From NCBI GenBank assembly GCA_001584585.1, contig LSYV01000009.1, positions 2,393,507 to 2,456,080 of the forward strand: DNA of 62,574 nucleotides, given 5' to 3'. Origin of the DNA: Gonium pectorale. Taxonomy: Eukaryota > Chlorophyta > Chlorophyceae > Chlamydomonadales > Volvocaceae. Below the pieces are notes generated by a model, which ran no database searches, was not told where the DNA came from, and saw only the letters and a program-made list of their open reading frames with translations. Positions 35,301 through 47,300 of the stretch are shown here, one piece after another (the stretch's first letter is position 1; each line of letters starts with the position of its first letter). The translations under genes were made by a program, and so were the position numbers.

Positions 35301-38300
35301 GAGATGGGGCCGTTACTGTGCTGATGAACCGTGTGTTGAAAGGAAAACGCAAACGACGAGCGTAAGCGCGAAAATGATGGTGTCGTTGTAGGACCCAGCT
35401 CCAGAAGCAGTCGAAGGGGTGATGTCCCTGCATGTTAGTTCGGGCGGCGACCACCACCGTAGCCTCCGATGCGGCCCAGAATTCTCTCTGGGGTGACCCT
35501 ATGCAATGCCGTGCCGAGATGCGGTGGGATATGCTGGGATGCTGGGACCGTGTGTGGGCATGCTCCGCTGATGCCGTTGTAGTTTTCCTTGATGCACTCG
35601 CGTCGCGCCTGCTGTAATGCCGCACCCGTCTCGTTTCGGTATGCAGGAAGGACGAGCGCGGCGACCCCACGAAGGTGGCCACGCACATGCACTCCAAGGA
35701 GGGTGAGGTGGTGGAGTTTGTGGCCGACTGCTCGTGCGACGGCCCTGTGGAGGTGTGGCTGCAAAACGTGGTCGACAGCATGAAGGCAGCACTGCAGGTG
35801 GAATTTCGCCGCGCCATTCCCACTTATGACGAGATGCCACGCACCACCTGGCTCTACAAGTACAGCGCGCAGAACACTGTGGCCGTCAGCCGCACGTTCT
35901 TCACCCAGGAGGTCAATGAGGCGTTTGATGACCTCGAGGAGGGTAGGTGATGCCGCGGGCGATGTATCGTACTGACTTGGCTTCTTGGAGGCTGTTGTCG
36001 CCGGCGGCTCGCGGGGACTGCCACGCTCTGCCTTGCGGCTCTGTTTTACATTGTATACTGCGTGTCTTGCCATGCCAGATATCTATAGGTCGAGTAACTG
36101 TTAACTGACGACTTTCGGTCCGCCTGTCCCTTACCCCAGGCAACGAGGAGGCGCTCAAGGTGGAGCTCGACCGACAGGTGCAGCAGCTTGCAGACCTTAT
36201 TGACGACATCAACCGTGAGCAGACATCCCTGGACCGCAAGAAGCTCATCACGCTGTGCACCATCGACGTGCACTCGCGCGACCTGGTGCAAAAGCTGATT
36301 GACGAGCGCGTGGAGGACCAGATGTGCTTCCAGTGGCAGTCCCAGCTGCGGTACATCCAGAATGAGAAGACGAAGACCTGCCAGGTCAACATTTGTGATG
36401 CAGAGATCGCCTACAGCTACGAGTACATCGGCAACTGCGGCTGCCTCTGCATCACCCCCCTCACCGATCGCTGCTTCATCACGCTCACCCAGGCTCAGCG
36501 CCTGGTGCTCGGCGGTGCGCCCGCCGGCCCCGCCGGCACGGGCAAGACTGAGACCACCAAGGATCTCGCTCGCGCGCTGGGCATCCAGTGCTACGTGTTC
36601 AACTGCTCGGACCAGATGGACTACAAGGCCATGGGCCATACGTACAAGGGTCTGGCGCAGACGGGCGCGTGGGGCTGCTTTGACGAGTTCAACCGCATCC
36701 CGGTGGCCGTGCTGTCAGTGTGCTCCACGCAGTACAAGACGGTACTGGACGCAATCCGCGCCAAGAAAGAGCGCTTCGTCTTTGAGGACGCTGAGATTAG
36801 CCTCAAGGCCACCGTCATGGCCTTCATCACCATGAACCCTGGCTACCCGGGCCGTGCCGAGCTGCCTGAGTCGCTCAAGGTGGGGTTCTTGGGGTCTTGC
36901 CGAGAGGCCAATAGCCTAACGGCTGGCCACCTGCAACCGTGTGCTGCTGTGGCATTACAGGGAGCTCGCCCTACTCCAGCTTCTTTATGTGCGAGATCTG
37001 TGTACACTATGGCAGGGCGGGACCAAAGAGTAGGCTTCGCTAGCCTTCGGACGTGGCTGACATGCCGTGTACCACCATGTCTTCCCGCAGGCGCTCTTCC
37101 GCCCCGTGTCCATGGTGGTGCCCGACCTGGCGCTCATCTGCGAGATCATGCTCATGGCAGAGGGCTTCCAGATGTCCAAGGTGCTGTCACGCAAATTCGT
37201 CATCCTGTACAAACTGTGCGAGGACCTGCTATCCAAGAGCCGCCACTACGACTGGAAGCTGCGCGCCATCAAGACCACGTTGTACGTGGCTGGCGGCATG
37301 AAGCGGGCCGCGCCGGAGCTCAGCGAGGACAAGGTGGGGCGGTTTGGGCGGTGGGAGTCTTGCCAGGCCAGGATATGTGCAGGTTGAGCGGGTACTGCGC
37401 GGGTAGCTAAGGTGTTACCTGTGCCGTTCCGTATCTCCGTCGGCGTCTAGATGAAACATGCAAAACATGCTGAGTTTCTCACTTCACCGTGTCTGCCCAT
37501 GTTGCTTGGCCAGGTGCTGCTGCGCGCGCTACGCGACTTCAACCTGGGCAAGCTGACTGCGGACGACACGAGTATCTTCATGGGCCTGCTCAACGACCTG
37601 TTCCCCAAAACGCTTGAGCTGGTGCCCCGTGCCCAGGACAAAGCTTTCGATGAGGCGGTGAGTGTTCGCAATGTTACGGTATCGTGGTGCTAGTCGCGTC
37701 TCGGGTGCCAAGTACTATCGTCCCATTCGGGGCTTCTGCAAATGAAGACGGGGGCCGCCTGCGGGGCGTACACTCTACGAAAAATGAGTCGCTTCCTGTG
37801 ACCTGAACTCGCCGCACATGTATCGTTCACGGTCCCCCACAGGCCGCCAAGGCGGCCACGGAGCTGGGCTACCAGGCGGATGAGCAGTTCCTGCTCAAAA
37901 TCAGCCAGTTGCGCGAGCTGTTTGTGGTGCGCTGGTCGGTGTTCCTGCTCGGCTCGGCCGGCTGCGGCAAGACGGCGGTGTGGCGCACGCTCATGCGCGC
38001 GCAGAATGCCCTTGGCGAGAAGACGGTCTACCAGGTGCGCGGGCTTCTCTAACCCTATTCTTTGCACACGCCCTCAGCAGAACTATCCGCCATAGATCCT
38101 TCGCATAGCGCTGGCAGTTGACCTTTCCTCCTGTTCTTGTTTTCTCCAGGCTGTGAACCCCAAGGCCGTAACCCGCAACGAGCTGTACGGCTACCTGCAC
38201 CCCGCTACACGCGAATGGAAGGAGGGCCTCATGTCGGTCACCTTCCGCAACATGGCCAACAACAAGTCCAACAAGCACCAGTGGATCGTGCTCGACGGCG

Positions 38301-41300
38301 ACATCGACGCGGAGTGGATTGAGTCTATGAACACCGTCATGGACGACAACAAAATGCTCACGCTTGCCTCTAACGAGCGTATCCCGCTAACCCCCTCGAT
38401 GCGCCTGCTGCTGGAGATCAACCACATGGTGCACTGCTCGCCCGCCACCGTGTCGCGCGGCGGTGTCATCTTCATCAATGCGGATGACGTGGGCTGGCAA
38501 CCGGTGGTGTGGAGCTGGATTGATAAGCTGGAGGTAGGTGCGCGTGTGGCTGAGATCCTTATATGTTGCCTGGGTTTGATTTCGAGGGGGCTAGCAACGG
38601 CTCGGCCTCCAGCTGGTGGACTGGGAACCAGTCAATCAAGCTGGACTCGCCTTTCGGGAGCGAGGCCAGTCGGTGTGACGCTGGGTTGCTGTGGAATAGT
38701 TATCAGTAGCTAGGAGTCCCGTGTGGGTTTGAAGTGGCTATTCGCTTGTCATCTGCCTTACCCGCTTCTATCTTTCCATGTTTGCAGGCGGCCGAATACC
38801 GCCCGCTGCTGACAGCACTGTTCACGAAGTACGTGGACCCGTGCCTGGAGCACTGCCGGCGCAACTTCAAGACAGTGGTGCCGCTGCCGGCCGTCAACCA
38901 GGCCATGACTATCTGCAAGATTCTCGAGGGCATCCTGCCGAAGGAGACCGTCAGGTGCGAGGGCTCACCCGGATCTTTCTGGCGGTGCACACGCGGCTAC
39001 TAGGCTGTGCTGTGTTGTCTTTCGATCTTGCAGCCCGGGTGTTTTACAACACAATTCCCTGAATTACTCTTCGCTGTTCCTATTTGCGCAGGGGTGCCCC
39101 GCCACCTGACAAGAAGCTGCTGCACTACCACTTCGTGTTTGCCTGCATCTGGGCGTTCGGCGGCTGCATGCTGGTGGACAAGGTGTCGGACTACCGCACG
39201 CAGTTCTCCAAGTGGTGGGTGTCCGAGTGGAAGGATGTGCAGTTCCCTGAGAAGGGCCTGGTGTACGACTACTTCGTGGATGAGCAGCAGTGCATCATGG
39301 TGCCGTGGGAGGAGAAGGTGATCAAGTTCCAGTACTTCCCCGGTGACTTCGGCTCGCTGTTTGTGCCCACCGTGGAGACCACGCGCCTGACCTACTTCCT
39401 GGACTCGCTGATCTCCAACAAGCACTTCGCCATGTTCGTGGGCAACACCGGGACCGGCAAGACCGCCATCATGGTGAACAAGCTGCGGAACATGGACACC
39501 GAGAGCATGACATACTACACCATCAACATGAACTCGCTATCGGAGGCGCCCGCGCTGCAAGTCATCCTGGAGCAGCCGCTTGAGAAGAAGTCGGGTGGGT
39601 GTTGGCGCCTAGGCCGTGCTCGGCGGATGCCGCAGTTGCTTGGGGGGCGCAGATGCTCGGCCATGTGCCGTATGCATGTCTGGTATTTGGGCTAGAAGGA
39701 GTGTTCCACTCGGCAGTCGGGTTATGAGGCGGTTGGTCAAGGGTCCATGCTCCAAAGGTCTAAGCTCGGCACACTTTCCTTCGCACATTCTGTACCCACA
39801 CATGCCCCCGTCATCACATGCTGTCGCGTACGTCCGCGCGCGGCCGCTACTCCCGCACTGCCGGTCCTGCCGTCTGGAGGTCAGCTCAGTTCAGCTATCC
39901 AGCCCAACCCAGCCCAGCATGTCAGCGTCAAGGTCTTGGGGGGTTACTTTTGCTGAGTCGGGCGGAGGATCCTTAGTCTGCCGGCTGCTTTACTGCCTCG
40001 TTTTACGGTAGATCTGCTTTCCGTCACGCATACGCAACACATCCTCCCGCACGATGTACTCGGCCTCACCCCGCAGGCGTGCGTTACGGTCCTCCCGGCT
40101 CTCGGCGCATGGTGTACTTTGTTGACGACATGAACATGCCGCTGGTTGACAAGTACGACACGCAGTCGTCCATCGAGCTGCTGCGTCAGATGGTCGACTA
40201 CCACGGCTGGTATGACAAGGTCAAGATCCAGCTCAAGGAGATCATCCACTGCCAAATGGCAGCGTGCATGAACCCCACCGCTGGCTCCTTCAACATCACG
40301 CCACGCATGCAGCGCCACTTCGTGACGTTTGCGGTGCAGATGCCCACCAGCGAGATCACGCGCGCCATGTACTACCAGATCATCGACGGCCACCTGCAGG
40401 GCTTCGAGGACACCATGGCTAAGATGCCCAACAAGCTGGTGGACGCCACCATTGAGCTGCACCGCAACGTAAGTGAACGTCCGTAGCATGTGTGATGGAT
40501 GCCACCCGCCTGGTGGCATGAACATGCTCCGTGACCGATGTGCTTATGTTCTTGAATCCATCAGGTCATGAACAACTTCCTGCCGTCTGCGGTCAAGTTC
40601 CACTACCAGTTCAACTTGCGCGACCTGTCCAACATCGCCCAGGTGCGCCCGGCGATTATGCTGGCTGGCCGCGCCCTTGCAGCCGCTCTGCCGATGCAAT
40701 ATGTCCGCTGACCAACTAGTGCCAATATGCCCACGTCACACGCTCGCCAGCATTCAATCCAAGCTTGACCTTGATTTTGGCACTCCCCATGAGCGTTGAG
40801 CACACAAGCATGGCTGACTAGCAGTTCCTTGATGCTCGCACTCTGCCCTTGATGGATTGGCACAGGGCCTGTGCCGCATGCTCAAGGAGTACTACCGCGA
40901 GCCCATCAAGGCTGCGCGCCTGTGGGTGCATGAGTGCGAGCGCGTCTTCCGCGACCGCATGATCAACGACGCGGACATGGCCAAGTTTGACGAGTTCCGC
41001 GTGGCCGTCACCAAGAAGTAGGTTTAGCAGGGCAAAACGGATGGTACTTGGGAATGGTGACATTGTACGGCCTGGCGTAAGCAGGCAAGCCATCAATCCT
41101 CTGTACTGCTCTATCCCGCGCTTCGGGCTCCTGGCGGTGATGCGCGAGCACACCCTTACTCCCATCACGCTGCCCTTGCAACAATAAACCTTGATTTTGG
41201 CAGTGCTGAGCTCGAATGCGCTTGTTATCATCCTTCCCCCATCGCAGGTACTTCGATGACTGTGGCGGCATGACGGCCATCGAGGAGCGGCCTCTTATCT

Positions 41301-44300
41301 ACGCCTCGCACGCCTCCATGATCTACAACTCGGACGACCTGCCGGTCTATCACCCCATCGCCAGCTATGAGACGCTGCGCAAGACGCTGGAGGACAAGCT
41401 GCGCGAGTACAACGAGTCCAACGCAGTCATGGAGCTAGTGCTGTTCCAGCAGGCCATGGAGCACGTGACCCGCATCTCGCGCATCATCGACCTCCCCCGT
41501 GGCAACGCCATGCTCGTGGGCGTGGGCGGCAGCGGCAAGCAGTCGCTTGCGCGCCTCGCGTCCTACATTTGCGGTTACGAGGTGTACCAGATCTCGGTCT
41601 CGTCCACGTATGGCATCAACGACTTCAAGGAGAACCTTCTGGGGCTGTATCGCAAGGCCGGCACGAAGGGCACGCCCATCACTTTCCTCATGACGGACAA
41701 CCAGATTGTCAAGGAGGGCTTCCTGGTCTACATCAACGACTTGCTGTCCACAGGTTACATCGCCGACCTGTTCACACCCGAGGACAAGGAGGCCTTCTGC
41801 AATGCCGTGCGCAACGAGGTCAAGGGTGCGGGTATCCTGGATACCATGGAGAACTGCTGGGATTTCTTCATTGACAAGGTGAGCGGTCAGTTCTGAGTTG
41901 GCATGGGGCGTGCTGTGCGACTGAAGCCCGCTGCATGCCGCGGGTAGCCTAAAGGCGTGCCACGGGCCGTGCCTGGCAAGTACCACGCCAGGCAAGTCGA
42001 GCCACCGGCTTGGCAGGCCAGCAGGTTACCGGACCTTTGCGGATTCCCATCCTGCGAGGGTGCTAAACCTGACGTCCTAGTCTGAGGGTACGTCTTCGGT
42101 ATCCTCTTGAGGCACGTGGTCCGCCGCGCATGTAAACAGCCACCACCCGCCCACGTGCCGTCCTCAACTTACCCGCAGGTCCGCCGCTATCTGCACATCG
42201 TCCTCTGCTTTTCGCCCGTGGGAGACAGGTTCCGCATCCGTGCGCGCCAGTTCCCTGCGCTGGTCAACTGCACAATGTTTGACTGGTTCCACGGCTGGCC
42301 GGGCGAGGCGCTGGTGTCGGTGGCGCAGCGCTTCCTGGTTGACGTACCAAATATGGAGGAGGTGGTGCGTGAGAACATTGCGTACCACATGGCCTACGCG
42401 CACCAGTGCGTGTCAGAGGCTTCGGAGCGCTTCAAGGAGGCCTTCCGCCGCTACAACTACACCACGCCCAAGTCGTACCTGGAACTCATTAGCCTGTACA
42501 AGTCGTTGCTGCAGGTGCGCAGCAAGGGACTATGCCGTGAGACGTCAGAAGAGCCGTTGCACAGGGGCGTTCTGTGCTGTGAGACAAACCCTTGCTGGGT
42601 CGGTTGCCCATGGCTAGAACGGGGTACTCAATTAAAGCACTGAGAACCTGTGTCGCCCCTGACCCTACAGATTAAGCGTGACGACCTGCGCCGCAGCAAG
42701 GAGCGCCTGGAGAACGGCATCGACAAGATTGCGCAGGCATCGTCACAGGTCACTGACCTGCAGCGCGTGCTTAAGGAGGAGCAGATCGTCGTGGAGGAGA
42801 AGAAAGCGCAGACGGACGAGCTGATCGTGTCCATTGGCCGCGAGAAGGCGGTGGTTGACCAGGCTGTTGAGGCCGGCCGCGAGGTGGGTGTGACAGTGCG
42901 GGCCGGGCGGCGCGGCGACGAAAAGCGGAATCGCGCGTGTGGCGAAGAACATGGACTTGCGTTGATTATGTGCTCGTTAATGCACTCCTGTTCACGTCCT
43001 GGCGGCTGCATCGGCTCCACTGCTCCGCAGGACGAGGATGCCGCTACCCGGCTCCAGGCGGAGGTGTCGGCCTTCCAGGCCGAGTGCGAGCGTGACCTAG
43101 CGGAGGCGGAGCCTATCATCCAGCAGGCCGAGGCGGCGCTGGACTCGCTGAACAAGAAGGAGCTGTCTGAGCTCAAGTCGTTCGGCAGCCCGGCCACTGA
43201 AATTGTGCAGGTGGCGGCAGCGTGCCTGGTGCTCACGTGCGGCGGCAAGATCCCCAAGGACCGCGATTGGAACGCTGGCAAGAAGCAGATGGCGGACGTC
43301 AACCAATTCCTGTCCAGCCTCAAGGGCTTCGACAAGGACAATGTCCCCGTAAGTGGGGAGGGTAACTCCCGGATACGTACTTGTAGACGTTTTTGTAGAA
43401 GACGCGTTGTTGGGCGGTATTGGTGCGCCGCTGAGTATCAGACCCAGCACGGACCAATTCCCGCATGTGGGCTCTCTGGCGGATCCTTGCAGGTCATCAG
43501 CGTGGAGACATGCGAAAAGGACTACATCTCGCTGCCCGGCTTCAACCCCGAGAACATTAAGGGCAAGTCCGCGGCCGCCGCCGGTCTGTGCAGCTGGGTC
43601 ATCAACATCTGCAAGTACTTCCGCATCTACCAGGTGCGATTTCAACATGCCGTGCGCTCTTATACGCGCCAGCCTTTAACGTGTCCTGCCAGCTGTAATG
43701 CCTAGCGCATGTGCTTCAGTTACGTAATGAATCAATGCGCGGCTCTCAGTTGCCATAGAAGCGGTGCAGTGTCTCCGTAATCCGGCATGCACTAAGCAAG
43801 CTTCTATGGACTCCCCTCAGGTGGTGGCCCCCAAGCGTGCCGCTCTGGCTGAGGCGAACAAGAAGCTGGACATGGCCAACAAGAAGCTGAGCGGTATCCG
43901 CGCTGAGGTGAAGCGCCTGCAGGACCGCGTGACGCTGCTGGAGCAGAGCCTCATGAAGGCCACGGAGGACAAGAACGCCGCCATTGCACAGGCAGAGCGC
44001 ACGGCGCGCAAGGCGCAGATGGCGGAGCGCCTCATTAATGGCCTGTCGGGCGAGAACACGCGCTGGGGCGCCGAGATCAAGCGGCTTGAGTCGCTGGAGG
44101 GCCGGTTGGTGGGCGACGTGCTCATCGCCTCGGCCTTCGTCTCGTACGCTGGCCCCTTCAACATGCAGTTCCGCAAGAGCCTGGTTGACGAGAAGTGGCT
44201 TCCCGACATCATCGAGCGCCAGATCCCCATGACCTCAGGCATCAAGCCGCTCGACCTACTGACGGACGACGCCACCAAGGCCAAGTGGGCCAACGAGGGC

Positions 44301-47300
44301 CTTCCTACCGACCCGCTGTCCGTGGAGAACGGTGCAATCATGTCCAGCGCCAGCCGGTGGCCGCTCATGATCGACCCGCAGCTGCAGGGCATCAAGTGGA
44401 TCATCAACAAGGAGACCAACAACGGCCTGGTCATTATCCAGCAGAGCCAGCCCAAGTACATTGACCAGGTGGGCCATGAGGTGGTGGGGAAGGGGTCAGA
44501 GCATCTTAGGTTGTGGGTACGGGGAAGGGGGCCTGGGTGCATGACACGCTGAACCTGGTTCATGTGGGCACGATGCTTCTCGGGGCTCAATGCCCGGCAC
44601 GGTCCTGCACAACGCAGCATACAGTATCGAGCTAGGGCCCCAGGATTCTGATCGCGCTGTTGCTGGTGTTGGCTGCCGCCCTGGCTGCCTCTACATACCT
44701 GCATACCTGACGTATGGTAGCTCATGTTTGTAAGCTGACTTCTGCCTCCTGTGCCTTCATTTTCCTCCGGCGTTGCTATATCCCAGGTCATCAATTGCAT
44801 TGAGAACGGCTGGCCGCTGCTGATTGAGAACCTGCCAGTGGATATCGACGCGGTGCTGGACCCAGTGATTGGCAAGATGACGATCAAGAAGGCCCGCAAC
44901 GTGATTATGAAGATCGGAGACCAGGAGGTGCAGTACGACAACCGCTTCCGGCTGTATCTGCAAACCAAGCTGTCCAACCCGCACTACAAGCCCGAGGTGG
45001 CGGCCCAGACTACGCTGGTCAACTTCTGCGTCACGGAGAAGGGCTTGGAGGACCAGTTGCTGGCGCTGGTGGTGGACCACGAACGTCCCGACCTGCAGGA
45101 GCAGGCCGCAAGCCTGGTGCGCTCGCTCAACGAGTACAACATCTCACTGGTGGAGCTGGAAAACAACTTGCTCTACAATCTTGCAAACGCCACGGTGCGT
45201 AGGGTTCTGGAACTTGTCGGTGAGATGGCGGGATGAGTAACAAGCCATCGCAGTGCAGGGACAATCACCAGTGTCACAGCGGTGCGGTGCCATAGCCCTA
45301 CATCAGCGCCTGGGCTTTCCAGTTTATCCATTGAGCTCTGCATTCAAGCCACCTGCCTTCTTGGGTTGTGAACTTTCAGGGGAACATCCTGGAGAACATT
45401 GAGCTGATTGAGGGACTTGAGGAGACCAAGCGCACCGCCGTGGAGATCGAGGAGAAGGTCAAGCTGGCCAAGCTGACCGAAGTCCAAATTGCAAAGGCGC
45501 GCGAAGTGTACCGCCCGGTGGCGACCCGCGGGTCCCTTGTGTACTTCTTGATCGACAACCTCAACGCCCTTGACCGCGTCTACCACTACTCGATGGCCAA
45601 CTACGTGTTTGTGCTCAAGAAGGGCATGGACATGACGCCAGGAGGAAAGGACGAGGGCAAGGTGCGCAAGGCCTCTTGCCCGGGCTGGAGTAATGGGCCT
45701 CACGTCCGAAGCTTGCTTTGTTGGCTCAACCACTACAATGGCCACTTTACTCTGCCTGCTGTTGTACAAGGGCTGCCACACGTTAACAGCCGCAAATGTG
45801 CTGACTGCTTTTGCATGTGCACCCATGCGGTGGCTTGCCTTCCACAGGTTCCAATGGCGGAGCGGCTGGGCCAGGAGGTGGAGCTGGACAAGCGCGTGGA
45901 GCTGCTGGTGGAGACCACCTGTTTCGTGCTCTTCTCCTACGTGGCGCAGGGCCTGTTTGAGCGCCACAAGCTCATCGTGGCCACGCAGCTATGCATGCAG
46001 ATCCTGCGCTCGCGCGGCGAGCTCCACTACACCAAGTTCGAGTACCTGCTGCGCGGCCCCAAGGTCATGGGCGCCGACAACCCGCTGCACGACTGGGTGT
46101 CGGACAGTGTGTGGGGCAGCGTGCAGGCGCTCAAGGAGCTCGACGACTACCAGGTGCCAGGGAAAGGCGCTGGGAGGGCGGGTGCGGGCAGGGCTCTTTG
46201 GCGCGAGACAGGGTTTGGTGGCGCGGGACAGGGCTCCAGCCCGCAGTGCGGATAGATGGTGCCGGTATGCGGCTGCACCCGGAGATAGCCATACAGGAGG
46301 CTGCACCGGAGATAGCCATGCCTTGAGCCACACCGCAATGTGCAGGCCTCATACGACGCTTTCCGTTGGCCTTGCAATTCTGCTCTCCCGTCATAGGGCC
46401 TGCCTGAGGACCTGATCGGCAGCTCGAAGCGCTGGCGCGAGTGGATGGAGCTGGAGCGCCCTGAGGACGAGCCCCTGCCGGGTGACTGGAAGCGCATGCA
46501 GGAGTTCGATAAGCTGCTGCTCTTCCGGTGAGTCGAGCCCCTACAAACAAGGGATGTCGTAAGGGGCCAATGTTTAGAACATGGTGCCCTTTTGCATCGT
46601 ATGTCTCGCCATCTTGCGAAGCAGTCTGGGTGTAAAGTTTACTACTTGGCCACGTGTTCCCTGACGCATGTTGCCCGCCCTTCTCCGTTCCTTGCCACCA
46701 CCTGCCACCCACTCTACGACTGCAGTGCGCTCCGCCCCGACCGCCTTACGTCCGCCATGGGCCGCTTCGTGACCAACATGCTGGGTGCGAAGTATGTGAC
46801 TAGCCAGCCCTATGACCTGGAGCGCTCGTTCCAGGACTCGAGCCCCGGCACGCCCATCTTCGTGTTCCTGTCGCCGGGTGTGGATGTGGCGGGCAGCGTG
46901 GAGGCGCTGGGCAAGAAGCTGGGCTTCACCATGGACAACGGCAAGTACGCGAGTGTGTCCCTGGGGCAAGGCCAGGAGCCCATTGCAATGGACCGCCTGT
47001 CGGCGGCGCACAAGAACGGCGGCTGGGTGCTGCTCCAGAACATCCACCTGACCATCGAGTGGACTACCAACCAGCTGGACAAGAAGGTGGACAAACTGGT
47101 GGAGGGCGCGCACCCCGACTTCCGGCTCTTCCTGAGCGCCGAGCCACCACCGTCGCTGGAGCGCGGCCTGCCTATCTCCCTGCTGCAGAACAGCATCAAG
47201 CTGACTAACGAGCCGCCGGAGGGGCTCAAGGCCAACCTCCGCCGCGCCTGGAACAACTTTAACGAGGAGATCCTGGAGAGCTGCGCCAAGCAGGCCGAGT

